Below, piece after piece: positions 1-11,900 of a stretch of DNA of 64,000 bases. The notes below the pieces were generated by a model. The model had not been told where the DNA came from and did no database searches. It was given only the letters and a program-made list of their open reading frames with translations. The DNA is from Diphasiastrum complanatum. Taxonomy: Eukaryota; Streptophyta; Lycopodiopsida; Lycopodiales; Lycopodiaceae. Made by a program: the position numbers and the translations under genes. The DNA lies in NCBI GenBank assembly GCA_029204225.1, contig CM055092.1, positions 39,751,800 through 39,815,799 on the forward strand. The letters run 5' to 3'. Each line of letters opens with the position of its first letter. Position 1 is the first letter of the stretch.

Positions 1-354
1 CCTACATCTTTTCTTGATAATCGTTGAAAATTGAAAAAGAATTCGGTTTGACAATGGTCTACTTGGTCTATCCTATTCAACCTTCAGCTAAGTTAGGTTT
101 TGCCGGTCTGTTTACATTTTGGTGTTTGATATACTATGTTAGAGTTGCAATGTCGAGAAGGCAGGTAAGCAGCCATTTTTGGAGTTTGTTATTCATTCCA
201 CAAACATGAGTGTTGGCTTGACGAGTGTTCCCAAAACCCGAATGCAAAGTGTTGGTCAATGATGGCATGTGATGCGGCAAGGCTGATTTTATGGTCAACA
301 CGTGAATAATACGTGTCAGCTATGCAACTTGGTGCATGTTCAAAGCATAGTTGC
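1..354. other. intergenic, no supported gene
   Basis: Only a short open frame (61 codons from 24) with no recognisable motif lies here. I see no LTR end, splice pair or RNA gene. The same holds for 480-1095, apart from a GC-rich patch around 570-630. Confidence 0.5.
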
Positions 355-480
355 AGCGCGATTAATCGTGATCAGAATCGCGATTCCGATTCGCGATTCG
401 GGATTTTCCCAGAATCGATTTTTTTTTTTTTTTTTGAAATTTTTTTAGGCAATATGGGTATCAGATGAAAGCTCTGATCG
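355..480 (+). repeat. degenerate copy of a dispersed repeat (CGCGATTC / poly-T type)
   Basis: The stretch has clustered GATTCGCGATTC-like words, then a GGGATTTTCC-type word, a poly-T run and a segment reading ATGGGTATCAGATGAAAG. The same order of landmarks is seen, better preserved, at 1405-1725 (opposite strand) and 11455-11775. A further poly-T patch with CGCGATC words lies at 1096-1200. It is probably a decayed member of one family; no terminal repeats were found. Confidence 0.4.
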
Positions 481-1404
481 AGGGGATTATGATTGTGTAG
501 TTTGCCGACTGTTTCGGGTGCGAAACACCAAAAAGTGTGTTTTCACTCGGGGAGTTCGAAGGCCAAATCATGAAGAGGCCTTACCGTCGGGGCCGGGGTT
601 TACCGGCAGCCCCCGGACCCCGCTGTTGGGGGAGAATATCATGAGGTTCCTAGTCATAACTTAGAAACATTGCAAGTAAAGTTTTAAGCAAAAGATATTA
701 GTTTGCAAGTCCATCCTGTTGGCATAAATAGAGATCTGATTAGTATAACAGAGTATAGAACTGACTTTTGTTGACAATCTGTGTAGTAAGACAGAATGGT
801 ATATTAAAGTGAGCTCACTCCAAAGAACAATACAAGAAATAGCCCACTAAATTGCATTGTACATAAAATACCGAAGCTCATCTGTCATGCATCAATAGAA
901 TGGGCCCCACGTAGTTAGGCTATCCCATTCGCATGCAAGGGACAAACTCTCTTTATTTTGGCTTTACTAATTTCGCATTTGCAAATTCAGCTTTTTGTAA
1001 ATCCTGGTCTTCTCTCCTGTGTTTTGGTCTTCTCTTTTTATGTTTCCTTCTAGTCTGCTTGAAGATCTTCCCTACCTTGCAATGTTTCTTTCAGAGTTGC
1101 AGCGGATTGCGATCTGCTGCAAAAACGTTCCGGATCACGCGATCTGGAACGTCAGCGATCCGCGACATGGATCGCAAATTTTTTTTTTTTTTTTGTGGAA
1201 AAGACTGATGGCCAATTTTTGTTTTTTGATAGTTTAATACTAACTAAACCTTAATTGGATGGTGGACATGATGGAATGATTACAATCCAAGATTGAAGTT
1301 GAAACAAGTATAAACTCTGTTACAAATGGCATATGAAAGAAGATTAGAGACTCCCGACACAAAGAACTCACACACACACGACCGTTCGAAGGGATGCTTA
1401 TGTT

Positions 1405-1725
1405 TATGCTTTTGAGATGGGTGCTTATGCTTCATAAATTATAATTGTTGTCGGTTTGCTGCCATTTAATACGGTTCCATGTGATTTCATTTCACATAAT
1501 ACAGAAATAGAGATGTTCAATAAAGAATCACTTAATGGCCCAAAATTGGACCGCACTCCTCTTGGAACTCCGAGCCAACTAGATACGTGAATTACTCTTG
1601 AAAACACCTTTAATCTGATACCCATGTTGGCACCCCCAAAAAAAAAAAAAATTTGCATTCCGGGAAACCCTAATTTGATTTCCCGGATCGCGATTCCGGA
1701 ACGGAACCTGCAACTCTGGCTTCTT
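1405..1725 (-). repeat. dispersed repeat, inverted partner of 11455-11775
   Basis: Read on the minus strand this block gives, in order, TTAGGGTTTCCC, a poly-T run, GGGTGCC, ATCAGATTAAAGGTGTTTTC, AAGAGGAGTGCGGTCCAATT, AAGTGATTCTTTAT, GAAATCACATGGAAC and ACCGACAACAATTA. The same words occur in the same order on the plus strand at 11455-11775. The two copies are about 300 bp, strongly similar and in inverted orientation about 10 kb apart, one just past the 3' end of the SPL2-like gene and one in its second intron. No coding capacity was recognised. Confidence 0.7.
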
Positions 1726-2653
1726 TGTTGTCCTTTTGATCTTCATGACTAACCTTGCTTTGTAGGCAGAGGAGAAGCATATGAAGGCCATCACCATTTC
1801 CAAGAGATAGATAAGTGTTAGCTACGATCTTGTGGTTGAACTTTTGTTGGTATATGGGTTAAGAGTAAAAATAAGATAAAAGCAAAAAAAAAGATAGAAA
1901 AGCAAGCAGTAAAAAAAATTCCTTTCCTTTAGTTGTAAGTAGTTTAGCATTTTCTAGCTTATTTGATGCTCTAAATTCCCAATAACTCCTCATTGAATCA
2001 AGCTTGCTTCCTTACTCTACCAATGATACTACAAAGTTTCCCATCAATCAGACAGAGGCTTCTAGAATCAAAAAATCCTGTAACAATCTTTGCAAGGTTC
2101 CAAAAAGCTGCATCCATACTATCATAGAAAATGTTAGAAGTTAAATTAACTCAATATACTTCAAAATCGTATTGTGAAACAAAAATCAGGAAAGAGTAAG
2201 GTCTGGAAATTTGGATTAGGAATCTTACTTCATTCTCTCCAGGTGTAGCACTCTCCTTTATAATGTCACAGCTTGAGGAACTCACTGTCAGTATAAATCA
2301 CAACCAGTGGGGCTCAATGAAACGTGTGGAGGTGGACCAAGCCCAGCCGTTTTGTGAATGAGATTGCCCAAGCTTTGTAACAAGGTGTCCTAACGATGCG
2401 AAAGGATTGTACAACAAAAATAGTGTCATACAAAAAAGAGTTCTCAAAGGTCACGTTGCAAAAAGGAACATGAAGCTGTGTTTGAACTTTGAATACATCA
2501 CAGTTCAATAATTGCATATTAAGCCAATCACGTATCATGGATGCTACAAGCTTTCAGTTGATTAGTACTTTATTCTCATGTATACATGTATCCAGCTGAA
2601 TAATCGCTCGCTACCAAAATAGTCATCCTAGCAGGTACACTTCTTACTGTGTT
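1726..2653. other. 3' flank of the SPL2-like gene, no other gene seen
   Basis: AT-rich sequence that should include the 3' UTR of the minus-strand SPL2-like gene, whose stop codon is at 2654-2656. No polyadenylation site can be fixed by eye. Short open frames here have no recognisable content. Confidence 0.4.
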
Positions 2654-2939
2654 TTATGTATCATAAATACAGATTACACTTGTTACATTGTGTCTGCACA
2701 CAGGGCATTTTGGGTTCTGATCATTTACAACTTTATGCGCACAGCTCATACAGCACACACGGTGCCCACAAGAAACAAAGGCTGCTCGCCTTCTGCGTAG
2801 TAAGCATATAACACATAGCTCCCCATCAGGAACATCCTCCTCAACGTCCACTTCTTCACGAGTTAGAAGCCTATTTTGTTTCTCTTCTTCTTTTCGTCTT
2901 TGCCGCTCTTGTCTCCAGTGCTTCCATTTTCCCCAGTTC
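2654..2939 (-). CDS. SPL2: SPL2-like exon 6 (basic linker and RING)
   Basis: Acceptor AATACAAG ends at 2940. It encodes RNWGKWKHWRQERQRRK, an acidic stretch EEVDVEEDVPDGE, and a complete C3HC4 RING with all eight zinc ligands, ending in ICIYDT and TAA. The linker corresponds to RTWNKWKQW in SPL2. All ligands are intact, so the ligase end is probably functional. Confidence 0.95.
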
Positions 2940-5900
2940 CTTGTATTTTCAAAAATACAACATCAACTTTAGCTTAAGCGTTAGGCTAGATGTAACTCTG
3001 CACAATGAACCAAAAAGAAAATTACAAAGACAGTTTGAAACACTTACCTGATAATTGCGTAAGCTAAAACACCTGCAGCAATACCACTTACGACAATACC
3101 CATCCAAAAGAGGACTTTTGCTTCACCAGCCACCTCGTTGATCAACTGATCCCTTGTATAGTTGGTTCTGTACGTGAAAAGAAATAGATTTAAAATACAC
3201 AAGCATAATTTGAACTCTAATCTGAAAGTTCAACAATGCCTAGGTGCTATAATTATGACAACACCTACATAAAGTAATTACACTTGCAGAAAAATAGAAT
3301 CAACAACCAAATCTATGGGGTTGGCTTATCAATCTGCATCATTTACTAAAAGGGAAACATTGTACTTACAAAAAGCAAGGCATCTCATTGCTTGGTCCGA
3401 TAACTGGAGAGCCATCGGGACTTGCAGTCAGGAGACCAACAGCAGTTATCTCCTTGCCGATAGGAAGAATCTTTTCTTCATCTAGAATACCCACCTGACA
3501 TATTAAATGAAAAGTAGTATCAGAAAACCAGCTAGAGAGGAGGCTTCGTACACTATTATATTGACAAGAATAAGATCTCTCCTGCTACGCTCTTATTTCA
3601 TCCATTTCTTTGCAGAAACTACAAATTCCATGCAATTCCTCTAATCATCCAACCACACATGAATATGAATGTGTATAACATAAATGAAACCAGCAGGTTT
3701 GGGCCAAATAATTTACTAGAGGGCCTAGTCATTTGGTCATTTTGAAAGACTTGGATGTTTTCTAAAATCGATTACAACTTTTCTGGTCAAAAACTTGATT
3801 TGATGTACCGTTTGCAATTGGTACTCCATGAACTCTAGTATATCTCTACTCGGTCAAAGGTATGGAATGAGTGGTTATTATGCCTCTCTGTTAGGGTTCC
3901 CATTGCCAACCCCTTCTATTCCTATGAATGTTAGAATGTCCTCTTTTTCTTGAAAGCATAATGGGGGGAAAAAAAAATGTCTGTGAGAATTTCTCCAAAC
4001 ATGTATTTACCAAGCAAGTCGTACGTACCAAGAATGCCAAAGAAACACATCAGTCAGTATGAACATCCTGTTACCAACTATGAAAGACCACAATCGATAA
4101 AAATATTGTAGCTACGTGTAAGCCCTACAACTGCATAAGTGGAGAAAGGAGCATCGTACCATACAAATAGTAATACCACATAAAACCATTCAGAGGCACA
4201 ATATAAAGAAAATATGATGCCATAGCTCCAAATGTATAATGGTAAGCACCACATCAATATGGCCGACCGAAAGGACCAAGTAAATGCATATGAAATCTAC
4301 TACAAATAAGGATGTCCCACACCAACCTGATAGACCAAGAGTGCCCTTAGAATGTAGTAATAGATAGCAAGATGCCATCAAGTATACCCAAAGCCAATCT
4401 ATAAGACCAAGTCTGCCACCTGAAGAGTACACTAGGAATAAGACCCGAAGAACCAGCATGCGAAAAGAGCCCAAGCAATTCCAAATGACCACAAATGCTT
4501 GGAAGTAACTACAACATTTGACACAAAGGAAAGATCTGATGGAAGCCACACTTGAACAATGGATATCTGAAGTGAAAGCATTGGTTGCAGCAAATAGGCT
4601 ACCCCTATATATGAAACCATCATGGAAGTAGACTCCTCAATACAAAAGAGTACATATGAGCCCCAAAGGTGTGACAAACAAGAGACTTGACTAGGATTGT
4701 CATCCCACAGAAGAAACTGTTATAGTGAATCTCCTACAATAATAGCAAGCATCTTGAATGGAAACAGCTAAAGGTAGAGACCTTATATAAAGGTAGAATC
4801 CGGAAAGGTCAAACAATCAAAGAATATATCATGGCATGAATGTTGGAATATCAATCCACACTCTAGAGAGAACTATCAAACAGGGCGGATATCTCAGTGG
4901 TAGAGCATCTCATCCGGTATGAGGGAGGTCCTGGGTTCGAATCCTAGTTTGTCCATCCATATTATGATTTATGGATCTCTAACATGGTATCAGAGCCAAG
5001 TTAGACCTAACAGTTCATGGTGTCAAAGCCATGGTTAGGTGGCCCAAGTTGTAGGGCAGGTGACAGCTAGGACCCCAACCAAGTGTGGCTTGAGGGGGGG
5101 TGTTGGAATATCAATCCACACTCTAGAGAGAACCATATTATGATTTATGGATTTCTAACAAGGAATATGTCATATTAAGAACACTAAACACATATGGATG
5201 TGCTAATAGATAGTCTAGTAGCAATGCCAGAGACTACATATCATCACAATGATCCCAAGCAAGTTGTATCAGCCAAGCATGCCAAGTAGATGTAACTAAT
5301 AACAAAGATAAAAAAGGTACCAATTCCGAAGCTGTGTAAAGACCAAGCGTGTCGAGCATAGCAAAAAGAACATGAGCAATACATCCTATAAGAATGTTGT
5401 CAAGAAGCAACAAGGAGGGCTCAAAAAATGTGTCCTATAAAAAACCACATCTATCAACCGTGCCGATCATGTACCTGATGCACCCAAGCTAACCCTGCCT
5501 GCTAAAACATCATAAAAGAGACTCATGAATGTTAAAGGAACCATAGTATTACGGAGTGGGAATGGAACCATGAAGTGTTGGGGTGTGGGATTTGAACTCA
5601 AGCCCCTTGGGATATAGCCCATACTTCATAATCACTAACCTCAAAACCACATCATGATGAGGGTGTGTGAGCCCTTATATATTGTATCTTGAGGCCCCCC
5701 AACCTCCCCTAACAATCCCAATCATATATAAAAGCAAAACACTGGTAAGACCTATCAAGCTATATAATCATCTGCCCCCCACTAGCATGTGTAATAACCC
5801 TAAATGGAACAATAACCTTTGCCTCTGCTACAAAATAAACCAGTGGCCATTTCAAAACTATGGGTGGATGTGAATCATAAAAATCATGTGTCAAACTCAC

Positions 5901-8900
5901 CAATAGCAATAGGACCATGACATAATTCATATGATAGATCAGTATCATAAGTGGTCCAATACATAGCTCAACTAGAACAGCCTCTATCTGCTCGAAATCT
6001 ATACATTCTACCTTCTAAAGTATAGCATCACGTACCCCATCCAACTTCAAACATGTTGTGGCTCCCTTTCATGTGCAAGAGGTGACTAATCTGAATTGTC
6101 ACGTACCCTCTTGCACTCATGTGTCCCCTCTAATCCAAAGTGTCCTGTCTCCCTAAACCCTCATGTGTCCTCTCTGACTCATTTTATTTCTCATCAAATG
6201 CACCTCCTATAAATTCATATGTTGTCACACCTTATGCACCACACTCTGACCCATCTGTAACAACCTGTGGCCTATCACATATATGTAGATCCACTACCTC
6301 ATATGCACATACCACAGTGGAGAAACCTTGATCCAAAACCTCCAAAACATTTAGTTTAACCTCTAGAGCAAATGAAACACCATCTATTTGTGTTATGGAA
6401 CATACATCTAGTCATCAACATCACATAAAATATCTTGTAAACCAACTGAACCCTCCAACAGTGTCTCAGGCGATACTGCATGTGTAGAAGCAATATGACT
6501 CTGGGATTTAAGTATAGTAGCATGAAGTGGCCTCGAAGAAGCAACAAGAGATATAAGAATAGCACTAAAGGGAGCATGAACAAGAGTGGTACCAATAGCA
6601 ACAATATCAAGCAAAAGACAAGGCTGTCCTAGGGGAAGTGGCATGGCTGCAACATGTGTGTGTAATGTAGGCAAGATCTGACCACCAGCTACAGGATGGA
6701 TCATCACTGCACACTAGACATGATCTGAGAGAGATCCGTAACAAAATGTGATCTCATATAAGTGAACCAAGAAGTGGGAGGAGTCATAGATGACCCTTAT
6801 AACCTATCATATATGTTGAGAAGTCATCTCAAAAAAATGACCAATACAAGATTTTGTACTACTAGAGGACTAATTACGAATGAGATGATACAATAGGTTT
6901 CCCTCCATTCAAAAATGTTCCAAAATAGCAACTTGTATGTTTTGTGCATCACTCAAGTAATACATGGCAAAAAACTTCTAGTGCATGAGAGCACATAACC
7001 ACATGGTTATTTTGTCCCCAATATAAGACCATATTTAGCACTTATGACACGGGTATTAAGACGGATGCGGTCTCGTTACCAAGAATCTCATAATAGTCCG
7101 TGATAGCAAGTAATAAATGTAAGGAGAATACTTTAGGCACAACTAGTGCAAAAGTATGTACTACGAAGCTATCGAGGGGGCGGACTCTTATCATCACCCC
7201 GAGTAGATCTTAGGCCCACAGAAAAACACTAATACTAAAAAAAAACAAAACAAAACTTATAAATGTGAGCAAAGTATGCTGAAAAAATCAGCCAACAAAC
7301 CCTCCAAAAAGAAGCACTAGATGGCAATATAAGCTGTACAATAAGCTATAAAAATCATCATGCAAAAAGAGCAAAAAATATGAGAATACCTCCAGAAAGT
7401 AGGTGATTGAGGTCAATATAGGCTGTCCAATACTGCTGTAGAAATCAGCAAGTAATATAGGTGGCTAGAACCTTAAAAGCACCTCCAAAACTTGGCACTA
7501 TTGACCGTAGATGGCTGTCCTTTGTCATGCAAAAACTTTAAAGCAAGATATATCGATATAGATAAATCCGATTGATGAGCTGCAAGTCTGTTGCATTTGC
7601 TGGTCAGCAAGGAATGTAAAGATCCACTTAACATCGAAACAGAATCTGTCTGCAAAAAACAGAATATTCCACTATTTTGACCTTCAAGATCTTTTGAGAG
7701 AAACTTTATTGACAAGCTTGATAGTGCAAAGTAACTCATCTTCAAGTATGGAATACAAAAAACCACCGGAAATCTAAAACAAAATCTTCAAAACAGAAAA
7801 CAGAATATTCCAGCTTGACCATGTTTGACTTTGCACTAGCTTCACTTCTAGCAACTCTAAAAGGATAGAAAATGATTCCTAAGGCTTTATAGGACAGCAT
7901 AGAGAATGTAGATCCATGCAAAAGTTGAACAAAAAAGGTGTGGTCCAAAGTATGTAAGTATACTCCCTTTGACCAGATTTTGCAATAACCTTTAAAAAAG
8001 AGCTCAGATTCATGTGTCATGTGCTCTTGTTGGTGCGCATCCTGCACTCCCCAAAACGTGATTATAACTTTTTTGTCAAAAATTCGGAGATTATCTTCTT
8101 CAAAGTCATATATAAGGGTTTCCCAAAAAACTACTGACAAAGAAAAGCATTGTTCCAAGGATACCCAGCCGCTAGGAAACCAATGCAATTGATAAAACAA
8201 AGTTTTGAAAACAAACAAAAAACTTATAGCAAAAATTGTTGATTTAAGTCTAGATAGAAAAAACAGCCAGAGAGAGAAAAAGGCATTGTCGGTTGAATCT
8301 GTTGAATACTGGAGTCACTATCGTCAACTAACATGCTTTTAAGTATAACATTCTCAGAAGCACTATATTGGACAGGGAATTGACCAGCTCTAGCCAACAA
8401 GTCATGTATCCGCACGAGGGACACAGTGACAAATGGCTTTAGTAACTCTAGCATGTCATGCCTAATGACAACTAACATCAGTCAGTTTATGGTTTACATG
8501 CAGCACACATCAGCGTCCACCGTCTAGATAAATATGGGTCTGCGTGTGTGTTACATAGAATCCATAAAGCTTATAGGTTACATATACCTTTAAAAAGGAA
8601 AGATTAAGTCATAACGTATGGATTTGCCAAACATTTACACTAAAGGGCTTGCTTGGTATGCATCCAGGTGCAACTCTGTCATTCTGTTAGGCTCTATTGC
8701 AGAACCGGTAGACATCTTGAAACCAGGACAAGTGGCTACAAAACTTGCATTAAAGATCTGAACCAAGTTAGCAATATGAACAATGCAATAGAAAAGAATC
8801 ATTTAGAGTAATAATCAATAGCACCTAACCACCAGGCTTAAACTTTGTATATGCTGTGATGCATACTTAATCTCAAAGGATGTTTCATACAATTTTATGA

Positions 8901-11900
8901 CCTCAACGACCTTCACTTGTTCCATGAGTCGCTACAAGGTAGTCACAGCTTTTGAGTCAATTCGCTTTGTCCAATTGTGAGCGGTACTCTAAAGTACACA
9001 TTTCTAGCTCTTGAATCAATCAACCTCTCAAATCATAACTATTGCAACCATGATTATGATTTCATGTATCTTATTCCAACTGGAATAGAAGCTACTTGCA
9101 GGATGTCTTCCAAATTCCTCAAATTACATTTCTCTCGAATGCAATTTTTCTTTGAACAATCCTTACAACATGAGAGAGAACATTCATTCATTGTACCTTC
9201 ACAATTTGTGTTATGGACATACAAACGTACCATATAACGCTGGCCAAACATTGCTTGCAGAAAAGTGTATGAAGAAGCTTGAGCAGGGTACAGCTGGTGA
9301 GAGACTGTAGTAAGGGGCAGGGGATGTCGTGAATCAGCTAAGTCAACACATATAAAAGCAGGTCTTTTGCCTGCAAAACCTTCCACCAACACAAATGGAA
9401 CCTGTATAAGCAGAAACAGTTAGCCCTAAAAAAGATATCAAAAATTTCTTAGATAATCTTATCATGAATACGAGCATTAAAGTATCCAGAAGTCAAATGA
9501 CTGAAGTCCTGAATCTAAAAGAAAAATGGATATTAATGATCCCAAGGGGCAGTCTGATGAGTATCTATCACATGACTTTCCAGATTTTATGTAGAAGTCA
9601 GCAGAGAAAGGATCCCTCTTGCAATATATAACTCTTTTGCATGTTTCTAGCAATAGATCACCTAATCTCCTATTTCTGCAAAAAAGTTGGGTTGGCCATT
9701 ATCAACCTTAAGGATTATGATGAGTCCAACACTTACCTTCCAATTTCTAGCCAATGTACCCGCCTCAAGCTTCATCTAAAACTACAGGTTTTCAGTGTTA
9801 CACTCAGCTCATATCAAGATGCAACAGATTCAAGTAGCGGACTTGGACTGACAACTTTCTAAGGTAGTACAAAAAATTTCATGCAAATTTAGGAAGTGTA
9901 AGCAAACCAAGACAGTACATTTGCTACACTAAAGTATTTGAGACTGAACTTGAAAGAAATGCCATCTTTTTCATGAACTTTTTGTTACCATGTAATTGGT
10001 TCAAAGCTTAAACGTACTATTGCATATAACAAATAGAAGGGCAATGATGATCGGAAAATAGAAGCAATAAGTTAAATAGCTTATGAATCAATGAACTTTG
10101 ATGAGTTAGATAGCTTATTAGCTGATGAAGTCAAACCATGCGAAAATTATTAATAAGGGTAGTGACTAACTATAGACATTCAGTTATCTATTAACATGCA
10201 TGCTGCCCATTAAGTTCCAACAATATATACCTCGATTGTATATATGACCTCACAAAAATTATGGACTACTAAATCCATAGATTGCATGAATTACAGGTCT
10301 GCCTATGTTCTTTGGTTGGCCACAAGCCCTTTTTATTCATGTATAGGCCTGAAAGCCTTTTAATGCAAGTAAATTCAGTATTTGGTACTAGAGTGGGGTC
10401 CTATAGAAGGGCACAAACCCTCCAAAAGAGCACCTTGCTTTCCCTCCTGTGACCCTATTTGTGGATAAGCTTAGGCTAAGTGTTTTAGAGGCTCTAATTT
10501 AAGGTTCTTATCAGGTATAAAAAGGGCCTCGAGACATTCGTTTCTCAGCTTGTGGATTTGGTAGAACAAAGCTTGTACGAGAACTCTTGCAAATATTTGT
10601 AGTGCCTTAGCCTGAATTCATATATGATGTATTTCAACTTTCTACATCATTCGAAATCATTTATACTTCATCTGATATCAGAATATGTGGATAGTGTTCA
10701 TAACTTGGTATCAAAGCACTTTTCTAAGCGAATGGGTAAGTGTCGATCTCTTCTAAATATTTCTCTTTGGCCATTTCTCTCTCCAACCGTCCTACTCTAG
10801 ATGCAAATAGACATTTTCTGCCATAAATTTTATTCGTGATCAAAATTGAGTTCGATCAGTGCATCAGTGTCCTAGTACCTGAGCACCCCTAGGGAAGTGC
10901 TTTTCTTCGCTAGCCATTTTGGGAAACCATAATTTTTTATTTTTTTAAAGTATGCCTCTTAAAAAAAAATTGGCCACAAAAGTTAGAGATTGTTACATTT
11001 TTTAGAAGTGAGCTGAAAATTGGCCTGGGACCTTTTCTATAGCATCTCCAAACCTACCTTAAAAAGAAAAATCACAATTGAAACGTTTTTCAAATGTGGT
11101 GTTTGAAAAATGTTCAAAATCTCTTGCAACAATTTTGGTCGCATATATGGGAATCAGATTGCATGTCTATGTGCATTTTTGTTTTGGCATCTTCATCTCT
11201 TTGCAGGGTATTGTTTGTATGGCTAAGTCAATTGCCCAATATTATGGCCCGTTTGGGATCTCTAAAGTTATCAAACCCATTGCCAACATTTTCCCCTATT
11301 TTCGAAGTGCCTCCTATTCTTGATGCCAATCTTCTTCGTGTTGTTATTTCTAGTTCTTGAGTCTTGACATTGTTGAGACTCATACCCATCTAAGTCTAAT
11401 AATTATCTTTTCTATACATTGATGTTATATCTAGGACATAAATGGAGCCCACGTTCAGGAACATGACCTAGAATGCGCTCCAAATCACAATTCAGAACGT
11501 AGTCCGGGATTTCCGATTAGGGTTTTCCAAAACACAAATTTTTTTTGGGGGGGGGTGCCTGTGTGGGCATCAAATTAAAGGTGTTTTCAAGAGCAATTCA
11601 ATTACCTAGTTTTCTAGGAGTTTCAAGAGGAGTACGGTCCAATTTCAAGCATTAAGTGATTCTTTATCGAACTTCTCTCTGTATTATGTCAAATGAAATC
11701 ACATGGAACTGTATGGAACAATAGCAGACCGACAACAATTACGAAGCACAAGCACCCATCTCAGAGCTTGTGAGTCATGACAGAAACGTGAATCAAATCA
11801 ACCCACTCAACAAAATATGAGCACATTATACAATGCCAACCTGAAAGTAAGCTTGTAACGTTGATTATTTTCCCTTCGTCGTCTTTTTGGTTTGCAGTGT

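Noticed and set aside
4190-4677. Minus-strand open frames of 81-119 codons in intron 3
   Set aside because: No motif, no splice-consistent partner and ordinary AT-rich composition. They lie within an intron of the host gene.
4883-4954. Functional tRNA-Pro(CGG) gene
   Set aside because: It lies inside an LTR, the acceptor stem is wobble-rich and position 33 is C. It is annotated as tRNA-like instead.
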